DNA of 64,000 bases from Chryseobacterium sp. LJ668. Lineage in GTDB: Bacteria > Bacteroidota > Bacteroidia > Flavobacteriales > Weeksellaceae. Below the pieces are notes generated by a model. That model did not search any database. It was not told where the DNA came from and saw only the letters and a list, made by a program, of their open reading frames with translations. The stretch spans positions 372,001 to 436,000 of the forward strand of contig NZ_CP080443.1 in the NCBI RefSeq assembly GCF_019613955.1, read 5' to 3'. The position numbers were made by a program, and so were the translations under genes. How positions within the stretch are numbered: position 1 is the stretch's first letter; each line of letters begins with the position of its first letter. This document shows, in pieces, positions 8,311-18,468 of this stretch.

Positions 8311-10341
8311 TTAAAATTCAGCTTTTACTCCTAAAACAAAATTCCTTTTTGCAGCAGGATTGTAATAACGATTACCAAAAGCGTTGATATCAAAACCTAA
8401 AACATAATCGGTATTGTAAATATTTTGAATTTGCAGAAATAAATTGAGCTTCGTTTTTTCAATAACAACAGGAAATCTGAACTGAATATTGCCTACTAAA
8501 CTTGAATCTGACCAAGCCGTATTTGCATCATTCAAAGGGATTTTTGAAGTGTAAAAATGAGAATAATCGACTGAAAGTATTTTGAAAAAAGTAAAATTCA
8601 GTAAACTGTTGATTGTAGACTTCGGAACTCCTGTCAAATCATTCCCTGAAAAATCATTTTCACCCTGCTGATAATCCTGAAATTTAAAATCATAAAAGCT
8701 GCCTGAAAATCTGAATTTAAAATTGCTGAAAAAATCATTTTTAAGATTGAAATTTTTAGACTCTAATAAAATTTCGAAACCTTTTTGAACAGTTTCACCA
8801 GAATTCACAAAAAATTCTTCACCGCGCTCATTCTGTCTTCTTACAATCGCATCTTTTAGTCGAAAATCAAAATAACCTGCTTCTGCAAAAAGGAAATTCC
8901 CAAATTGCTTTCTTATGCCAATTTCTTTATTCCAACCAAATTCCGGAACGAGATTCAGATTAAATTCCTGATTCGATGAGCGTATTTCTTCATTGGTGGG
9001 TGCAGAATTTCCCTTTCCGGTTTTCCCTCTCAAAGAGAAACCGTTCCCGATAAGATACGTAACTCCAAAATTGGGAAGCAGCTGATCTTTAAATTTTGTT
9101 TCACCGTTTTCAGAAACCGGATACAGCTTTTCCCAAGCATAGGAATTTGAATTTAAGCTCAATGAAATATCAGAAAAGAGCTTTTCACTAAAATTTAATT
9201 TCTGTGAGACAAAAAAGAATCCTGAATTGCTTTTAAGCTGATCAAAATTCTGCGGATCACCTTCTGCTCCTCTATTATTATCAAAATTTTTAATGAAAAT
9301 ATGATTTGTTCCACCTTCATAGCCCAATCTCCATTCTGCTGAAATTTTTTCCCAGTTCTGCTGATAATTCAAATGCGTTCTCACTGCAAAATTACTCTCA
9401 TAACGGTTTTCAAAATTGGTGATAAAAGGGTTTTCAAAATCAACATACGAACCCTGAACCAAAACAAAATGAGACAAATTTGGAATTATTGCGAACTCGT
9501 GAGAAATGCCTGCTAAAATCATTTTATTACGTATTCCTGCATTCTGCTCATTTGCACCGGGAAGTGCTGCTGTTTTAGGCCTTGCTTGTTTTCTATTGAG
9601 CTCCATCTGTTCCAGAGTCAGGCCGCCTGGAGTTTGATAGTCGATATCTGAAAGGAGGATCATTGCCTTTAGTTCAGCATTTTTTGAATACTGAAAATTA
9701 TCTTTTAAAAAAATATGTTTTCTTTCTACAGCAGACTGTTCACGATAAGAATCTGTACGGTAATAGTTCTGGAAAATTTGAAAAAAGTGTTTTCCTGCCT
9801 GTTTTGAAAAATTTATACTTTCATTAAATGTTCCATAACTTCCGAGGGAAAGGCTGCCTGAAACATGTTCAGCATTTTGAGTCTGCAGTAGAACAGCCCC
9901 ACCTGTTGCCGCGCCAAAATCTCCGCTTTCCGGACCTTTAAAAATTTCTATTCTGTTGATCAATTCCGGAGATATAACATTAAAATAAGTATTTCCCGAA
10001 GCATCAGATAAAATAAAATCATCCAGGTACACCTTCACATTACGAACTCCGAATGGTGATCGCAGAGTGCTTCCACGAAGGGAAATCCGGTAACTCCCGG
10101 GTGAGCGTTCCTCCATTCTTGCACCTGCGATTTGATTGATCGATTCTAATAATCTTTCTGGTGGATTCTGATTGAGTAAATTTTCCGAAACGACAGAAAC
10201 TGATTTTGTAGAGGTGATAAATGTGGTTGGTTTCTTGTAAGAATCAATTTTCACTTCTGAAATCAATGTCGCGGAATCCTTTTTTTGCGAAAAAATCATC
10301 GTAGTATAGAAGGTAAGTGCTAAAAAGTAAAATTTGGTCAT
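8311..10341 (-). CDS. TonB-dependent outer-membrane receptor
   Basis: 676-residue outer-membrane transporter. A signal peptide (cleavage about residue 18, after MIFS) is followed by the plug domain: SVVSENLLNQNPPERLLESI, the loop RISLRGSTLRSPFGVRNVKV, and EIFKGPESGDFGAATGGAVL at about 132-151. The rest is a beta-barrel rich in aromatic/Asn strands, ending NRYYNPAAKRNFVLGVKAEF with the terminal Phe needed for barrel insertion. There is no N-terminal CarboxypepD_reg domain. FecA/CirA-like architecture suggests siderophore or another iron chelate, but the ligand cannot be read. The neighbouring MFS transporter is in the same direction, upstream. Confidence 0.88.
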   Translation of the reverse strand: MTKFYFLALTFYTTMIFSQKKDSATLISEVKIDSYKKPTTFITSTKSVSVVSENLLNQNPPERLLESINQIAGARMEERSPGSYRISLRGSTLRSPFGVRNVKVYLDDFILSDASGNTYFNVISPELINRIEIFKGPESGDFGAATGGAVLLQTQNAEHVSGSLSLGSYGTFNESINFSKQAGKHFFQIFQNYYRTDSYREQSAVERKHIFLKDNFQYSKNAELKAMILLSDIDYQTPGGLTLEQMELNRKQARPKTAALPGANEQNAGIRNKMILAGISHEFAIIPNLSHFVLVQGSYVDFENPFITNFENRYESNFAVRTHLNYQQNWEKISAEWRLGYEGGTNHIFIKNFDNNRGAEGDPQNFDQLKSNSGFFFVSQKLNFSEKLFSDISLSLNSNSYAWEKLYPVSENGETKFKDQLLPNFGVTYLIGNGFSLRGKTGKGNSAPTNEEIRSSNQEFNLNLVPEFGWNKEIGIRKQFGNFLFAEAGYFDFRLKDAIVRRQNERGEEFFVNSGETVQKGFEILLESKNFNLKNDFFSNFKFRFSGSFYDFKFQDYQQGENDFSGNDLTGVPKSTINSLLNFTFFKILSVDYSHFYTSKIPLNDANTAWSDSSLVGNIQFRFPVVIEKTKLNLFLQIQNIYNTDYVLGFDINAFGNRYYNPAAKRNFVLGVKAEF

Positions 10342-10412
10342 GAAGTTGTTTGTACACTTGCATTAGCAAATATTGTACATTTTTAAATATTTTAAGTTTA
10401 AATTGTAATATT

Positions 10413-10441
10413 AAAAAAAAAAGCTGCAGAAATTCTGCAGC
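10413..10441 (-). terminator. rho-independent terminator of the MFS gene
   Basis: GCTGCAG (10423-10429) pairs with CTGCAGC (10435-10441) around a 5-base loop; on the minus strand it is followed by a run of about ten T (A run at 10413-10422). It lies just past the stop of the MFS gene. Confidence 0.8.
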
Positions 10442-10452
10442 AGCAATAATCA

Positions 10453-11685
10453 TCAGTTTTCAGATATTATTTCTTTATTTTTCAGCATCCACGGAACGAC
10501 AAGATAAAAACCGAGAGCAATAGCTGTCGCCAAAAGCCCGGTCCCGATCCATAAAACACTGAATCCGAATTTTTCAGCGATCAGAGTTCCTAAATAGGGT
10601 GTAATGATAAATGCAATTGAAAACGAAATTCCATTTAGACCCATATAAGCTCCTTTGTTATTTTTCCCTGATCGTAATGCTGTTATGGTAGACATGAAAG
10701 GCAGTGTCCAGATTTCTCCGATGCATAGCAAAGTCATTGAAACCAGTAACGCAAGCAAGCTATAATCGAAAGCAAGCATTGCGTATGAAAACCCGCAAAT
10801 AAAAGTTCCTATAAGCATTGTAATTGCGAGGCTGAAATACTTTTCTGCAATCTGCACGAGTCCCATTTCGAGTAAGACAACTAAAAATCCACTGTATGCT
10901 AAAATATAGCCTATATTGTGCTGACTCAACTGGGCAGTATCCTTGTAAAAAATCGTCAGTGTACTGAATATTTGAAAAAAACAGATTGAAAAAAGCATAC
11001 AGAAAAAGCAATATAGCAGAAATTTACCATCCCGGTAAGGAGAATTTTCTTTTTTTATTTCAACTATTTCTTTTATTTTTTTAGCAGCTATTTCTGACAG
11101 TTTAGCTCTTTTTGAAAAAAACCAAATGTAGAGCAACCCTGCTAACAAAGCCGCCAAAGCATTGCTGTAAAACAGAAATTCATAAGAAATTGCAGATAAA
11201 ATTCCACCCAAAGCAGGGCCTATTGAAAATCCCAGATTGACCGCCATACGATTGAGGGAAAATGCACGGGTAATATTTTCGGGTTTTGCATATTTGGTAA
11301 TTGCTACAGAATTTGCAGGACGGAATGAATCGCTGACAATACTCTGCAATAAAATAATTAATGCAACTCCTGCTTCAGTTTTGAATATGGGAATCAAGCA
11401 AAACAATGGTACACTAAGCAACAAACTGATAGACTGTACCTTAAATTCTCCTATTTTGTCAGTGATATAACCACCTAGCCATGATCCGATTACCGAACCG
11501 ATTCCGAAAAAACTTAAAACAATTCCGGTATTTTCTATACTGAATTTGAGATGCGCAGTCATGTATACTCCCAAAAATGGCAATACCATAGAGCCGGAAC
11601 GGTTGATCAGCATAACCAATGCCAACATCCAGCTTTCTTTTGAAAGTCCTTTGAAAGAACTTGTATATAAATGTATGATTTTCAC
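10453..11685 (-). CDS. MFS transporter
   Basis: 410-residue major facilitator with about 12 membrane helices in two halves split by a basic cytoplasmic loop near residues 188-212 (SKRAKLSEIAAKKIKEIVEI). Motif A-like GSWLGGYITDKIGEFKV follows helix 2 and DSFRPANSVAITKYA follows helix 4, typical of DHA-type multidrug or metabolite exporters. The start codon is GTG at 11685. The substrate is unknown. It sits between glnS and a TonB receptor; if linked to the receptor it could export a siderophore, but that is speculation. Confidence 0.85.
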   Translation of the reverse strand: MKIIHLYTSSFKGLSKESWMLALVMLINRSGSMVLPFLGVYMTAHLKFSIENTGIVLSFFGIGSVIGSWLGGYITDKIGEFKVQSISLLLSVPLFCLIPIFKTEAGVALIILLQSIVSDSFRPANSVAITKYAKPENITRAFSLNRMAVNLGFSIGPALGGILSAISYEFLFYSNALAALLAGLLYIWFFSKRAKLSEIAAKKIKEIVEIKKENSPYRDGKFLLYCFFCMLFSICFFQIFSTLTIFYKDTAQLSQHNIGYILAYSGFLVVLLEMGLVQIAEKYFSLAITMLIGTFICGFSYAMLAFDYSLLALLVSMTLLCIGEIWTLPFMSTITALRSGKNNKGAYMGLNGISFSIAFIITPYLGTLIAEKFGFSVLWIGTGLLATAIALGFYLVVPWMLKNKEIISEN

Positions 11686-11710
11686 GATTTAATTGTTTGA
11701 TGTTTAAAAC

Positions 11711-11740
11711 AAAAAAACAGGACTTAAAAGTTAAGCCCTG
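11711..11740 (-). terminator. rho-independent terminator of glnS
   Basis: CAGGACTTAA (11718-11727) and TTAAGCCCTG (11731-11740) form a 10-bp stem (one G-U pair) with a 3-base loop; the minus strand continues into a T run from the A tract at 11711-11717. Confidence 0.8.
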
Positions 11741-11768
11741 CTTTATTTATTGTGATATAAATAAATTT

Positions 11769-13442
11769 TTACTCCGGCTTATAGGAGTCTTTTAAAGTTA
11801 CCGTTCTGTTGAATACAAAATTTGTATCCGTAGAATCCTGATCTTTCGTAAAATATCCAATTCTTTGGAATTGAAGCGGCTCGCCTACTTCAACATCTTT
11901 CAAACCTGGCTCAGCAAATCCCTGAATAGTAGATACAGAATTTGGATTGATGAAATTTAAGAAATCTACATCTTTTTCAGCATCCGGCTGCTCTACCGTG
12001 AATAAGTTATCATAAATTCTAACTTCCACAGGAATTGCGTGTTTTGCAGAAACCCAATGTAAGGTACCTTTTACCTTTCTTAAACTTTCTTCGGTACCGC
12101 TTCCCGACTTCGATTTCTCATCATACGATGCGTAAATGGTTGTGATTTCTCCGTTTTCATCTTTCTCTACTCTTTCAGCTTTGATGATGTACGCAGACTT
12201 TAAACGGACTTCTCCACCTAATTTTAATCTAAAAAATTTATTGTTAGCTTCTTCTTTGAAATCTTCACGCTCAATATATAATTCTCTTGAGAACGGGATC
12301 TGCCTTGTACCAGCATTTTCCTGCTCCGGGTTGTTCTCGGTTTCAAGCCACTCTTCCTGACCATCAGGATAATTTTCAATAATCAATTTCACAGGATCTA
12401 CAACTGCCATGACACGTTTCGCAACTTTATTCAGGTCTTCACGCACACAAAAATCCAATAGTTGAATTGAAATTAAATTTTCTCTTTTAGCAACACCTAC
12501 TTTATCAATAAAATTCCTGATAGAGGTCGGGGTAAACCCTTTTCTTCTCATTCCGGAAATGGTAGGCATTCTAGGATCGTCCCAGCCGTTGACTACATTT
12601 TCGGCGATCAGCCTCTGCAGTTTTCTTTTAGAAGTAATCATGTAAGACACATTCATCCTTGCAAATTCTCTCTGCTTATTTCTAACCTTTCCGTCTTCAT
12701 AAACCTGGTCTAAATACCAGTTATAAAGCGGTCTGTGGTTTTCAAATTCTAAAGAGCACAATGAGTGAGAAACTTGCTCGATATAATCAGACTCACCATG
12801 AGCCCAATCATACATTGGATAAATTTTCCACTCTGTACCTGTTCTGTGATGGGGCTTATTTAAAATTCTGTACATCACAGGATCACGCATATTCATATTG
12901 GGTGAAGCCATGTCAATTTTGGCACGAAGTGACATTGAACCACTTTCAAATTCACCATTTTTCATCTTTTCGAATAAATCTAAAGATTCTTCAACAGGAC
13001 GGTTTCTAAATGGAGATTCTACACCAGTTTCTGTAGGATTTTTTCTTTGCTCTGTAATGATTTGTGATGGTTGCTCGTCAACATAAGCTTTCCCTTCTTT
13101 AATCAACTGAACTGCCCAGTTGTATAACTGCTGGAAGTAGTCGGATGCGTACAAAACTTTATCCCATTTGAAACCTAGCCATTCTACATCTTTCATGATA
13201 GAATCTACAAATTCCTGCTCTTCTTTTTCAGGATTTGTATCATCGAAACGAAGGTTTACGGGGGCATTGTATTTTTCGCCCAAACCAAAGTTGATGCAGA
13301 TCGCTTTTGTATGACCTACATGCAGATAACCATTAGGTTCCGGCGGAAAACGGAAACGGATCTGATCATTTCTCATACCGTTTGCCAAATCATCTTCTAT
13401 AATTTGCTCAATAAAATTAAGCGATTTTTTTTCTTCTTCCAT
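11769..13442 (-). CDS. glnS: glutaminyl-tRNA synthetase
   Basis: 557-residue class I aminoacyl-tRNA synthetase charging tRNA-Gln. HIGH motif PPEPNGYLHVGHTKA (HVGH at 41-44) and the KMSKS-equivalent MITSKRKL (about 268-275) are both present, with the GlnRS-specific FDDTNPEKEEQEFV and the C-terminal anticodon-binding beta-barrels. ATG at 13442 is chosen; an in-frame ATG at 13466 adds 8 residues. A -7-like TAAATTTG (minus strand, 13485-13492) overlaps the longest open start at 13487 and argues against it. Length and motifs match GlnRS and not a nondiscriminating GluRS. Confidence 0.95.
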   Translation of the reverse strand: MEEEKKSLNFIEQIIEDDLANGMRNDQIRFRFPPEPNGYLHVGHTKAICINFGLGEKYNAPVNLRFDDTNPEKEEQEFVDSIMKDVEWLGFKWDKVLYASDYFQQLYNWAVQLIKEGKAYVDEQPSQIITEQRKNPTETGVESPFRNRPVEESLDLFEKMKNGEFESGSMSLRAKIDMASPNMNMRDPVMYRILNKPHHRTGTEWKIYPMYDWAHGESDYIEQVSHSLCSLEFENHRPLYNWYLDQVYEDGKVRNKQREFARMNVSYMITSKRKLQRLIAENVVNGWDDPRMPTISGMRRKGFTPTSIRNFIDKVGVAKRENLISIQLLDFCVREDLNKVAKRVMAVVDPVKLIIENYPDGQEEWLETENNPEQENAGTRQIPFSRELYIEREDFKEEANNKFFRLKLGGEVRLKSAYIIKAERVEKDENGEITTIYASYDEKSKSGSGTEESLRKVKGTLHWVSAKHAIPVEVRIYDNLFTVEQPDAEKDVDFLNFINPNSVSTIQGFAEPGLKDVEVGEPLQFQRIGYFTKDQDSTDTNFVFNRTVTLKDSYKPE

Positions 13443-13597
13443 TAGAGTAAACTTACGTTGCTGCATGATGTTTACAGCAATTTGCAAATTTAATAAAATT
13501 TAAGGGTTAAAAAAAACGAAATTTTTTACATTAAATTCACAAATAATTGAAAATTTATGTCGAACTTTATTCCGTAAAACCATTTTTATAAACAATA

Positions 13598-14731
13598 ATG
13601 TCTGTTTATATCCTTAGCAACCGCAAGATTGTACGTCATAAAGGCGAAAAGAATGATTCTTTCTCTAATGATGAATACTCAATCCCCAATTTCAGGATTG
13701 CAAAATGTAATTTTGACGGCTTTAAGGAATCAACAGCTCAATTTAAAAAGAAGAAAGAATATTCTGACAGAAAGATTTTAGATTACAAATTGTTTTCAGA
13801 ACCTAAAAAACAGAGCTATGAAGAAGTCTTGGATGTTTTGCTGAATGAAAAAGGATTAAAACAGTCTGGCTTAACTGCAAATAATCTCGGCGGAACTCAG
13901 AGAATGTTTTATGAATTGTATAAAGATATGTCTTCGACGAAAGTAAGAAGTGATGTATTGATATTTATTCACGGTTATGCATATACTTTCGATGATGAAC
14001 TAAAAGCAATTATTGATCTTAAAAAGCTGTTTATAGATAACCCAGAATCTCCGATTGAGCATATTTTGTTTATCAGCTGGCCCGCATCAAGCAGTTTGAT
14101 TCCTATGACTTATTTTGATGACAAGGCCGCGAGTATTAACTCCGGGACTTCATTGGTAAGACTATTTTATTTTTATACACAGTTTCTGAAAGATATATTT
14201 TCAAACAAAGATTTGAAGCCATGTAACCAGCACATTCACATGATGACGCATTCATTGGGAAATAGAGTACTTCAAAGCATGCTGTACAGTCTGAAAGGAG
14301 AGAATATTCTGCGGGTAATTGATCAGGTTTTATTATTGAATGCAGATGTTTCCTACAAAGTTTTTGATGATGCTGAAGATTCTTTTAATAAACTTCCTTT
14401 GCTGGCTAATAGAGTTTCGATTTATTTAAACAGAAAAGATGCAATTTTAGGCATTTCACAGTTTACAAAAAATATACTGACACCAAGATTAGGAAAAAAC
14501 GGCCCGTCAAATATTGAACGTTTTAAAGATATTGTTTCAATTATCGACTGTACTTTTATTGAAAACGATTTGAAGAGTTCATTCAAATTTGAATTTGGAA
14601 ACCATTGGGGATACCTCTCAAGCTCACAGGCACAGAGTGATATTTTCCAGACGTTACATGGGATCAATAGAAGCTTAATTGCCGACAGAGTGAAAAATAA
14701 TGAATACACATTTACATTAATGCCTGTATAA
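13598..14731 (+). CDS. alpha/beta hydrolase, DUF900 family
   Basis: 377-residue predicted serine hydrolase. VLIFIHGYAYTFDDELKA (about residues 124-141) supplies the oxyanion-hole HGY motif, and HIHMMTHSLGNRVLQSML (about 212-229) the nucleophile elbow with Ser in HSLGN. LLLNADVS supplies a likely acidic residue and FGNHWGYLSS a possible catalytic His. This matches DUF900 hydrolases, whose substrates are unknown. No signal peptide is seen, so it is probably cytoplasmic. It stands alone, divergent from glnS. Confidence 0.8.
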   Translation: MSVYILSNRKIVRHKGEKNDSFSNDEYSIPNFRIAKCNFDGFKESTAQFKKKKEYSDRKILDYKLFSEPKKQSYEEVLDVLLNEKGLKQSGLTANNLGGTQRMFYELYKDMSSTKVRSDVLIFIHGYAYTFDDELKAIIDLKKLFIDNPESPIEHILFISWPASSSLIPMTYFDDKAASINSGTSLVRLFYFYTQFLKDIFSNKDLKPCNQHIHMMTHSLGNRVLQSMLYSLKGENILRVIDQVLLLNADVSYKVFDDAEDSFNKLPLLANRVSIYLNRKDAILGISQFTKNILTPRLGKNGPSNIERFKDIVSIIDCTFIENDLKSSFKFEFGNHWGYLSSSQAQSDIFQTLHGINRSLIADRVKNNEYTFTLMPV

Positions 14732-14847
14732 AAACTAGGGATTATATATTGGATTATTAGCACTTTACAGGGAATGGCGTATTTTTTGCAAACGTACAAA
14801 TTCAAAATACTATTAATATAAATATTATGGAAACAATCAAAAAAAAG

Positions 14848-14877
14848 TTTTTTTATATAGTAGACTATATAAAAAAA
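14848..14877. terminator. A/T-rich hairpin between convergent genes
   Basis: A 14-bp perfect stem (14848-14861 with 14864-14877, two-base apparent loop) with T runs on both arms, followed on the minus strand by a second T run. It lies between the ends of the DUF900 gene and menC and could terminate either. The 217-base spacer otherwise shows nothing recognisable. Confidence 0.55.
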
Positions 14878-14948
14878 GCAATGTTTATTAAAGATGTTAT
14901 TTAATAAACTCAATCTATTTAAACAACAGTTATTGGTAAAAAACTACT

Positions 14949-15953
14949 CTATCCTTTAAAAAACAATTGATCACCATCTAATCTTAGATGATTATCAAAA
15001 TTATTCGTAAAAAGTCCTCCGGTACCTAAACCCTGAGGCATGGGATTGTTTTTGGTATAGGCGTACTGTGCAATAGCATTCAGTCCGATATTACTTTCTA
15101 GTGCAGAAGTAATCCACCAGCTTATATTTTGCTGATCAGCTAATGATATCCATTCATCAGATCCTGAGAATCCGCCGACTAATGATGGTTTTAAAATTAT
15201 GTATTGAGGCTTTACAGACTGTAAAAGTCTTTTCTTTTCATTAAAATTAATAATTCCAATTAATTCTTCATCCAGTGCAATCGGTGTTGGTGTTTCTGCA
15301 CACAATTGTGCCATATCACTCCAACTTCCTGCTCTGATAGGTTGTTCGATAGAATGTATATGCAGATCTGCGAGTTGCTGCAGTACAAGTTTAGCCTCTT
15401 CTTTTGAAAATCCACCATTGGCATCAACACGTAATTCTAACTGTTCTTTTGAGAATTTTCGTCTTAGTTTTTGAAGAATTTCATGTTCAGATTTCCAATC
15501 TACACCAATTTTTAATTTAATACAATGAAAGCCAGCTTCCAGTTTTTCATGAATCTGTTCTTCCATAAAACCAATATCGCCCATCCAGATCAAACCATTG
15601 ATCACCATTGAGGTTTTACCGTCTGTGAATTCATTAGGGAAGTAGATATTACCACCATGTTTTAAATTTAATAAAGCCTGTTCGTACCCCAACCAAATCG
15701 ATGGAAACTCCTTCAATTCTTCTTTTAAAAATTCAAAATCTTGATGTATATTATTAGAAAGCCATTTTAATGTTTCTTCGTAATCAGGGCGGTCATCAAA
15801 GCTCAGTCCCCGGAAAACAGCACACTCTCCTATTCCTTTTTTCCCGTTCTCTGCTATTTCAAGAATAAAAGTTTCCTTTTCATATAAAACGCCGCGAGAT
15901 GTTCCACTCGGGCGTTTGAATTGTAATAAATATCTAAAATATTCTGCTTTCAT
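14949..15953 (-). CDS. menC: o-succinylbenzoate synthase
   Basis: 334-residue enolase-superfamily enzyme that dehydrates SHCHC to o-succinylbenzoate in menaquinone synthesis. Visible active-site residues: Lys146/Lys148 in IKLKIG, metal ligands Asp177 (RVDANG), Glu203 (SIEQP) and Asp228 (ALDEE), and Lys255 (IILKPS), the set expected of OSBS. The family also contains dipeptide epimerases, but the spacing and the N-terminal FKRPSGTSRGVL fit OSBS. It starts immediately after the fbp stop. No other men genes are in view. Confidence 0.87.
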   Translation of the reverse strand: MKAEYFRYLLQFKRPSGTSRGVLYEKETFILEIAENGKKGIGECAVFRGLSFDDRPDYEETLKWLSNNIHQDFEFLKEELKEFPSIWLGYEQALLNLKHGGNIYFPNEFTDGKTSMVINGLIWMGDIGFMEEQIHEKLEAGFHCIKLKIGVDWKSEHEILQKLRRKFSKEQLELRVDANGGFSKEEAKLVLQQLADLHIHSIEQPIRAGSWSDMAQLCAETPTPIALDEELIGIINFNEKKRLLQSVKPQYIILKPSLVGGFSGSDEWISLADQQNISWWITSALESNIGLNAIAQYAYTKNNPMPQGLGTGGLFTNNFDNHLRLDGDQLFFKG

Positions 15954-16970
15954 TTATTTTACGCTGTCGATTCGCATAAATTCTTCTGCTTTTTCTACCA
16001 TATCAACGCTTCCTGCGAAAAACGGTATTCTTTGGTGCAGTTCGGTAGGTTCAACTTCCATGATTCTTCTGAAGCCATCAGTAGCTTTTCCGCCCGCCTG
16101 TTCAGCCAAAAATGCCATTGGGTTACATTCGTACAATAGCCTTAATTTCCCGTTGGGTGACTGACCGTATGATGGATAAATATAAATACCTCCTTTCAGC
16201 ATATTTCTATGGAAATCTGCGACTAAAGAGCCAATATACCTTGAAGTATAAGGACGGTCGCCCTCTTCCATCTGACAATATTTTAGATAATTTTTCACTC
16301 CCTGAGGGAATTTAATATAATTTCCTTCGTTGATTGAGTAAATTTTACCTGTTTTTGGAAATGTCATATTGGGATGAGAAAGATAATAAGTTCCTAATGA
16401 AGGATCTAATGTAAAACCGTTTACACCATTTCCTGTCGTATAAACAATCATGGTAGATGAACCGTAAATAACGTATCCAGCTGCAATCTGGTTGATTCCT
16501 TTTTGTAAGAAATCTTCCAGCTGTACCGGTGTCCCCGGCTCTGTAACTCTACGGTAAATAGAAAAAATAGTTCCTACAGAGACGTTTACATCAATATTCG
16601 AAGAACCGTCTAACGGATCGATTAGCACTACATACTTGCTTAAATGACCGTTTTCGCCACATTTTATATCGATAAAATCATCATTTTCTTCCGAAGCAAT
16701 TCCGCAGACCACTTCTCTCTGTGACAGAGCAGTTATAAAAATATCGTTGGCAATAACATCAAGTTTTTGCTGCTCTTCACCCTGAATATTCTGATTTCCT
16801 GCTGCGCCTGTAATATCTACAATTCCTGCCTTGTTAACTTCTCTGTTAACAACTTTTGACGCCAGCCTTATCGCACTTAGAAGACGTGAAAACTCACCAG
16901 TGGAATACTGAAAATCTTCTTGCTTATCAATTAAAAATTCTCCTAAAGTCTGTAATGGTTGATCTGACAT
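15954..16970 (-). CDS. fbp: class I fructose-1,6-bisphosphatase
   Basis: 338-residue gluconeogenic phosphatase. The metal and substrate motif [19 protein letters not shown] is at about residues 116-134, GIASEEND upstream supplies a metal-binding Glu, and [20 protein letters not shown] near the C-terminus is the class I signature. It ends one base before the menC start, so the two are translationally coupled although their pathways differ. Confidence 0.95.
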   Translation of the reverse strand: MSDQPLQTLGEFLIDKQEDFQYSTGEFSRLLSAIRLASKVVNREVNKAGIVDITGAAGNQNIQGEEQQKLDVIANDIFITALSQREVVCGIASEENDDFIDIKCGENGHLSKYVVLIDPLDGSSNIDVNVSVGTIFSIYRRVTEPGTPVQLEDFLQKGINQIAAGYVIYGSSTMIVYTTGNGVNGFTLDPSLGTYYLSHPNMTFPKTGKIYSINEGNYIKFPQGVKNYLKYCQMEEGDRPYTSRYIGSLVADFHRNMLKGGIYIYPSYGQSPNGKLRLLYECNPMAFLAEQAGGKATDGFRRIMEVEPTELHQRIPFFAGSVDMVEKAEEFMRIDSVK

Positions 16971-17207
16971 TTTTATACTTTTACGTTACCGTCAAATTTC
17001 GGAAAAATAATCAGACCTCAAAGAATTTTCTTTCAAATTAGATAAGGAGTTGATTAAAAGATTATTAACTCGTAAAAACATCATTTTAAAACAATTATGC
17101 ATCAATTATTAATCACCAAATTGTGCTCTTTCATATCTCACTGTAAATTTATAATTTTGTCGATTCAAAAACTTTTATTTATCTAATCACTTTATTTTAA
17201 ATATTCA

Positions 17208-18446
17208 ATGAAAATTTTCAAGTTTGGTGGAGCTTCGGTAAAAGATGCCGAAAGTGTAAAAAATGTGTCTATGGTTTTGAAGAGCCAGGGCTTTGAGGAA
17301 TGTCTGCTGGTCATTTCAGCAATGGGTAAAACAACCAATGAGCTGGAAAAAGTAGTAGAACTGTACTTTGAAAAAAATAACTACCAAACCGAAATTGAAA
17401 AGATAAAACAGAAGCACATTGAAATAGCTAAGGGGCTTTTCCGGAATGACCATGTGGCTTTTGACGAAATTAACCTGTTTTTTGATGATATCGTTTCATT
17501 CTTAAGAAGAAATAAATCTCCTAACTATAACTTCGTTTATGATCAGGTGGTGAGCTGCGGAGAAATGATTTCTACCAAAATTGTAAGCGAATATCTGAAT
17601 GACATTCAATTTACCAATCAATGGCTTGATGCAAGAGATTATATTAAAACTGATGATTCTTACAGAGACGGAAATGTAAACTGGGCGAAAACTGAAGAGT
17701 TTATAGCCACCTTAAACCCGTCTATTTGCTACGTAACTCAAGGTTTTATAGGATCAGATGACAATAATTTTACGGTAACATTAGGGCGAGAAGGTTCAGA
17801 TTACTCTGCCGCTATTTTTGCGTATTGCCTAAATGCAACGGCGATGACGATCTGGAAAGATGTTCCCGGAGTTATGACGGGCGATCCAAGAAAATTCAAT
17901 AATGTCTCTCTGCTTTCCAATATTTCCTACGAAGAAGCCATTGAAATGGCGTATTACGGCGCAAGTGTCATTCACCCAAAAACATTACAGCCTCTACAGC
18001 AGAAAAATATTCCTTTTTATGTAAAATCTTTTGTTGATCCTACGAAAGGAGGAACAAAAGTAGGTGCCTGTGAAGAAAACCAGCATGAAGAATCATATAT
18101 TTTAAAAGAAAATCAAACCTTAATGAAAATTTCTACCAGAGATTTCTCTTTCATCGCAGAAGACCATATGAGTCTGGTTTTCGGGTATTTATCTAAATAT
18201 AAAATTAAAGTTTCGCTGATGCAGAACTCTGCAATTTCATTAGCTTTATGTCTGGAAGACAAATTTTTGAAAATTGATGAACTCAACGAAGAACTTCAGA
18301 AAGTTTTTAAAACTGATGTCGTAAAAAATGTATCTTTATTTACGGTAAGGAATGCAAAAATGGAAAACATCGGTAAATTTTACCAGGAAAAAAGTGTATT
18401 ATTGGAGCAGATTGCGAAAAATACACTGCAGATGGTAACACAATAA
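17208..18446 (+). CDS. lysC: aspartate kinase
   Basis: 412-residue monofunctional aspartokinase, first step of the Lys/Thr/Met and diaminopimelate route. N-terminal KFGGASVKDAESV (residues 4-16) is the ATP-binding signature; GREGSDYSAAIFAYCLNA and IWKDVPGVMTGDPR (about 218-231) complete the kinase domain. ACT-like regulatory domains follow from about residue 300 (LMKISTRDFSFIAEDHMSLV), so feedback control is likely. No homoserine dehydrogenase domain is fused. dapB of the same pathway is at 52.9 kb. The next gene begins 22 bases downstream. Confidence 0.92.
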   Translation: MKIFKFGGASVKDAESVKNVSMVLKSQGFEECLLVISAMGKTTNELEKVVELYFEKNNYQTEIEKIKQKHIEIAKGLFRNDHVAFDEINLFFDDIVSFLRRNKSPNYNFVYDQVVSCGEMISTKIVSEYLNDIQFTNQWLDARDYIKTDDSYRDGNVNWAKTEEFIATLNPSICYVTQGFIGSDDNNFTVTLGREGSDYSAAIFAYCLNATAMTIWKDVPGVMTGDPRKFNNVSLLSNISYEEAIEMAYYGASVIHPKTLQPLQQKNIPFYVKSFVDPTKGGTKVGACEENQHEESYILKENQTLMKISTRDFSFIAEDHMSLVFGYLSKYKIKVSLMQNSAISLALCLEDKFLKIDELNEELQKVFKTDVVKNVSLFTVRNAKMENIGKFYQEKSVLLEQIAKNTLQMVTQ

Positions 18447-18468
18447 AACTAATCACGACTAAAAACAC

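Noticed and set aside
14827..14904. Short plus-strand ORF of 25 codons (METIKKK...)
   Set aside because: It spans an A/T-rich perfect hairpin and has no family signal; better explained as a terminator region.
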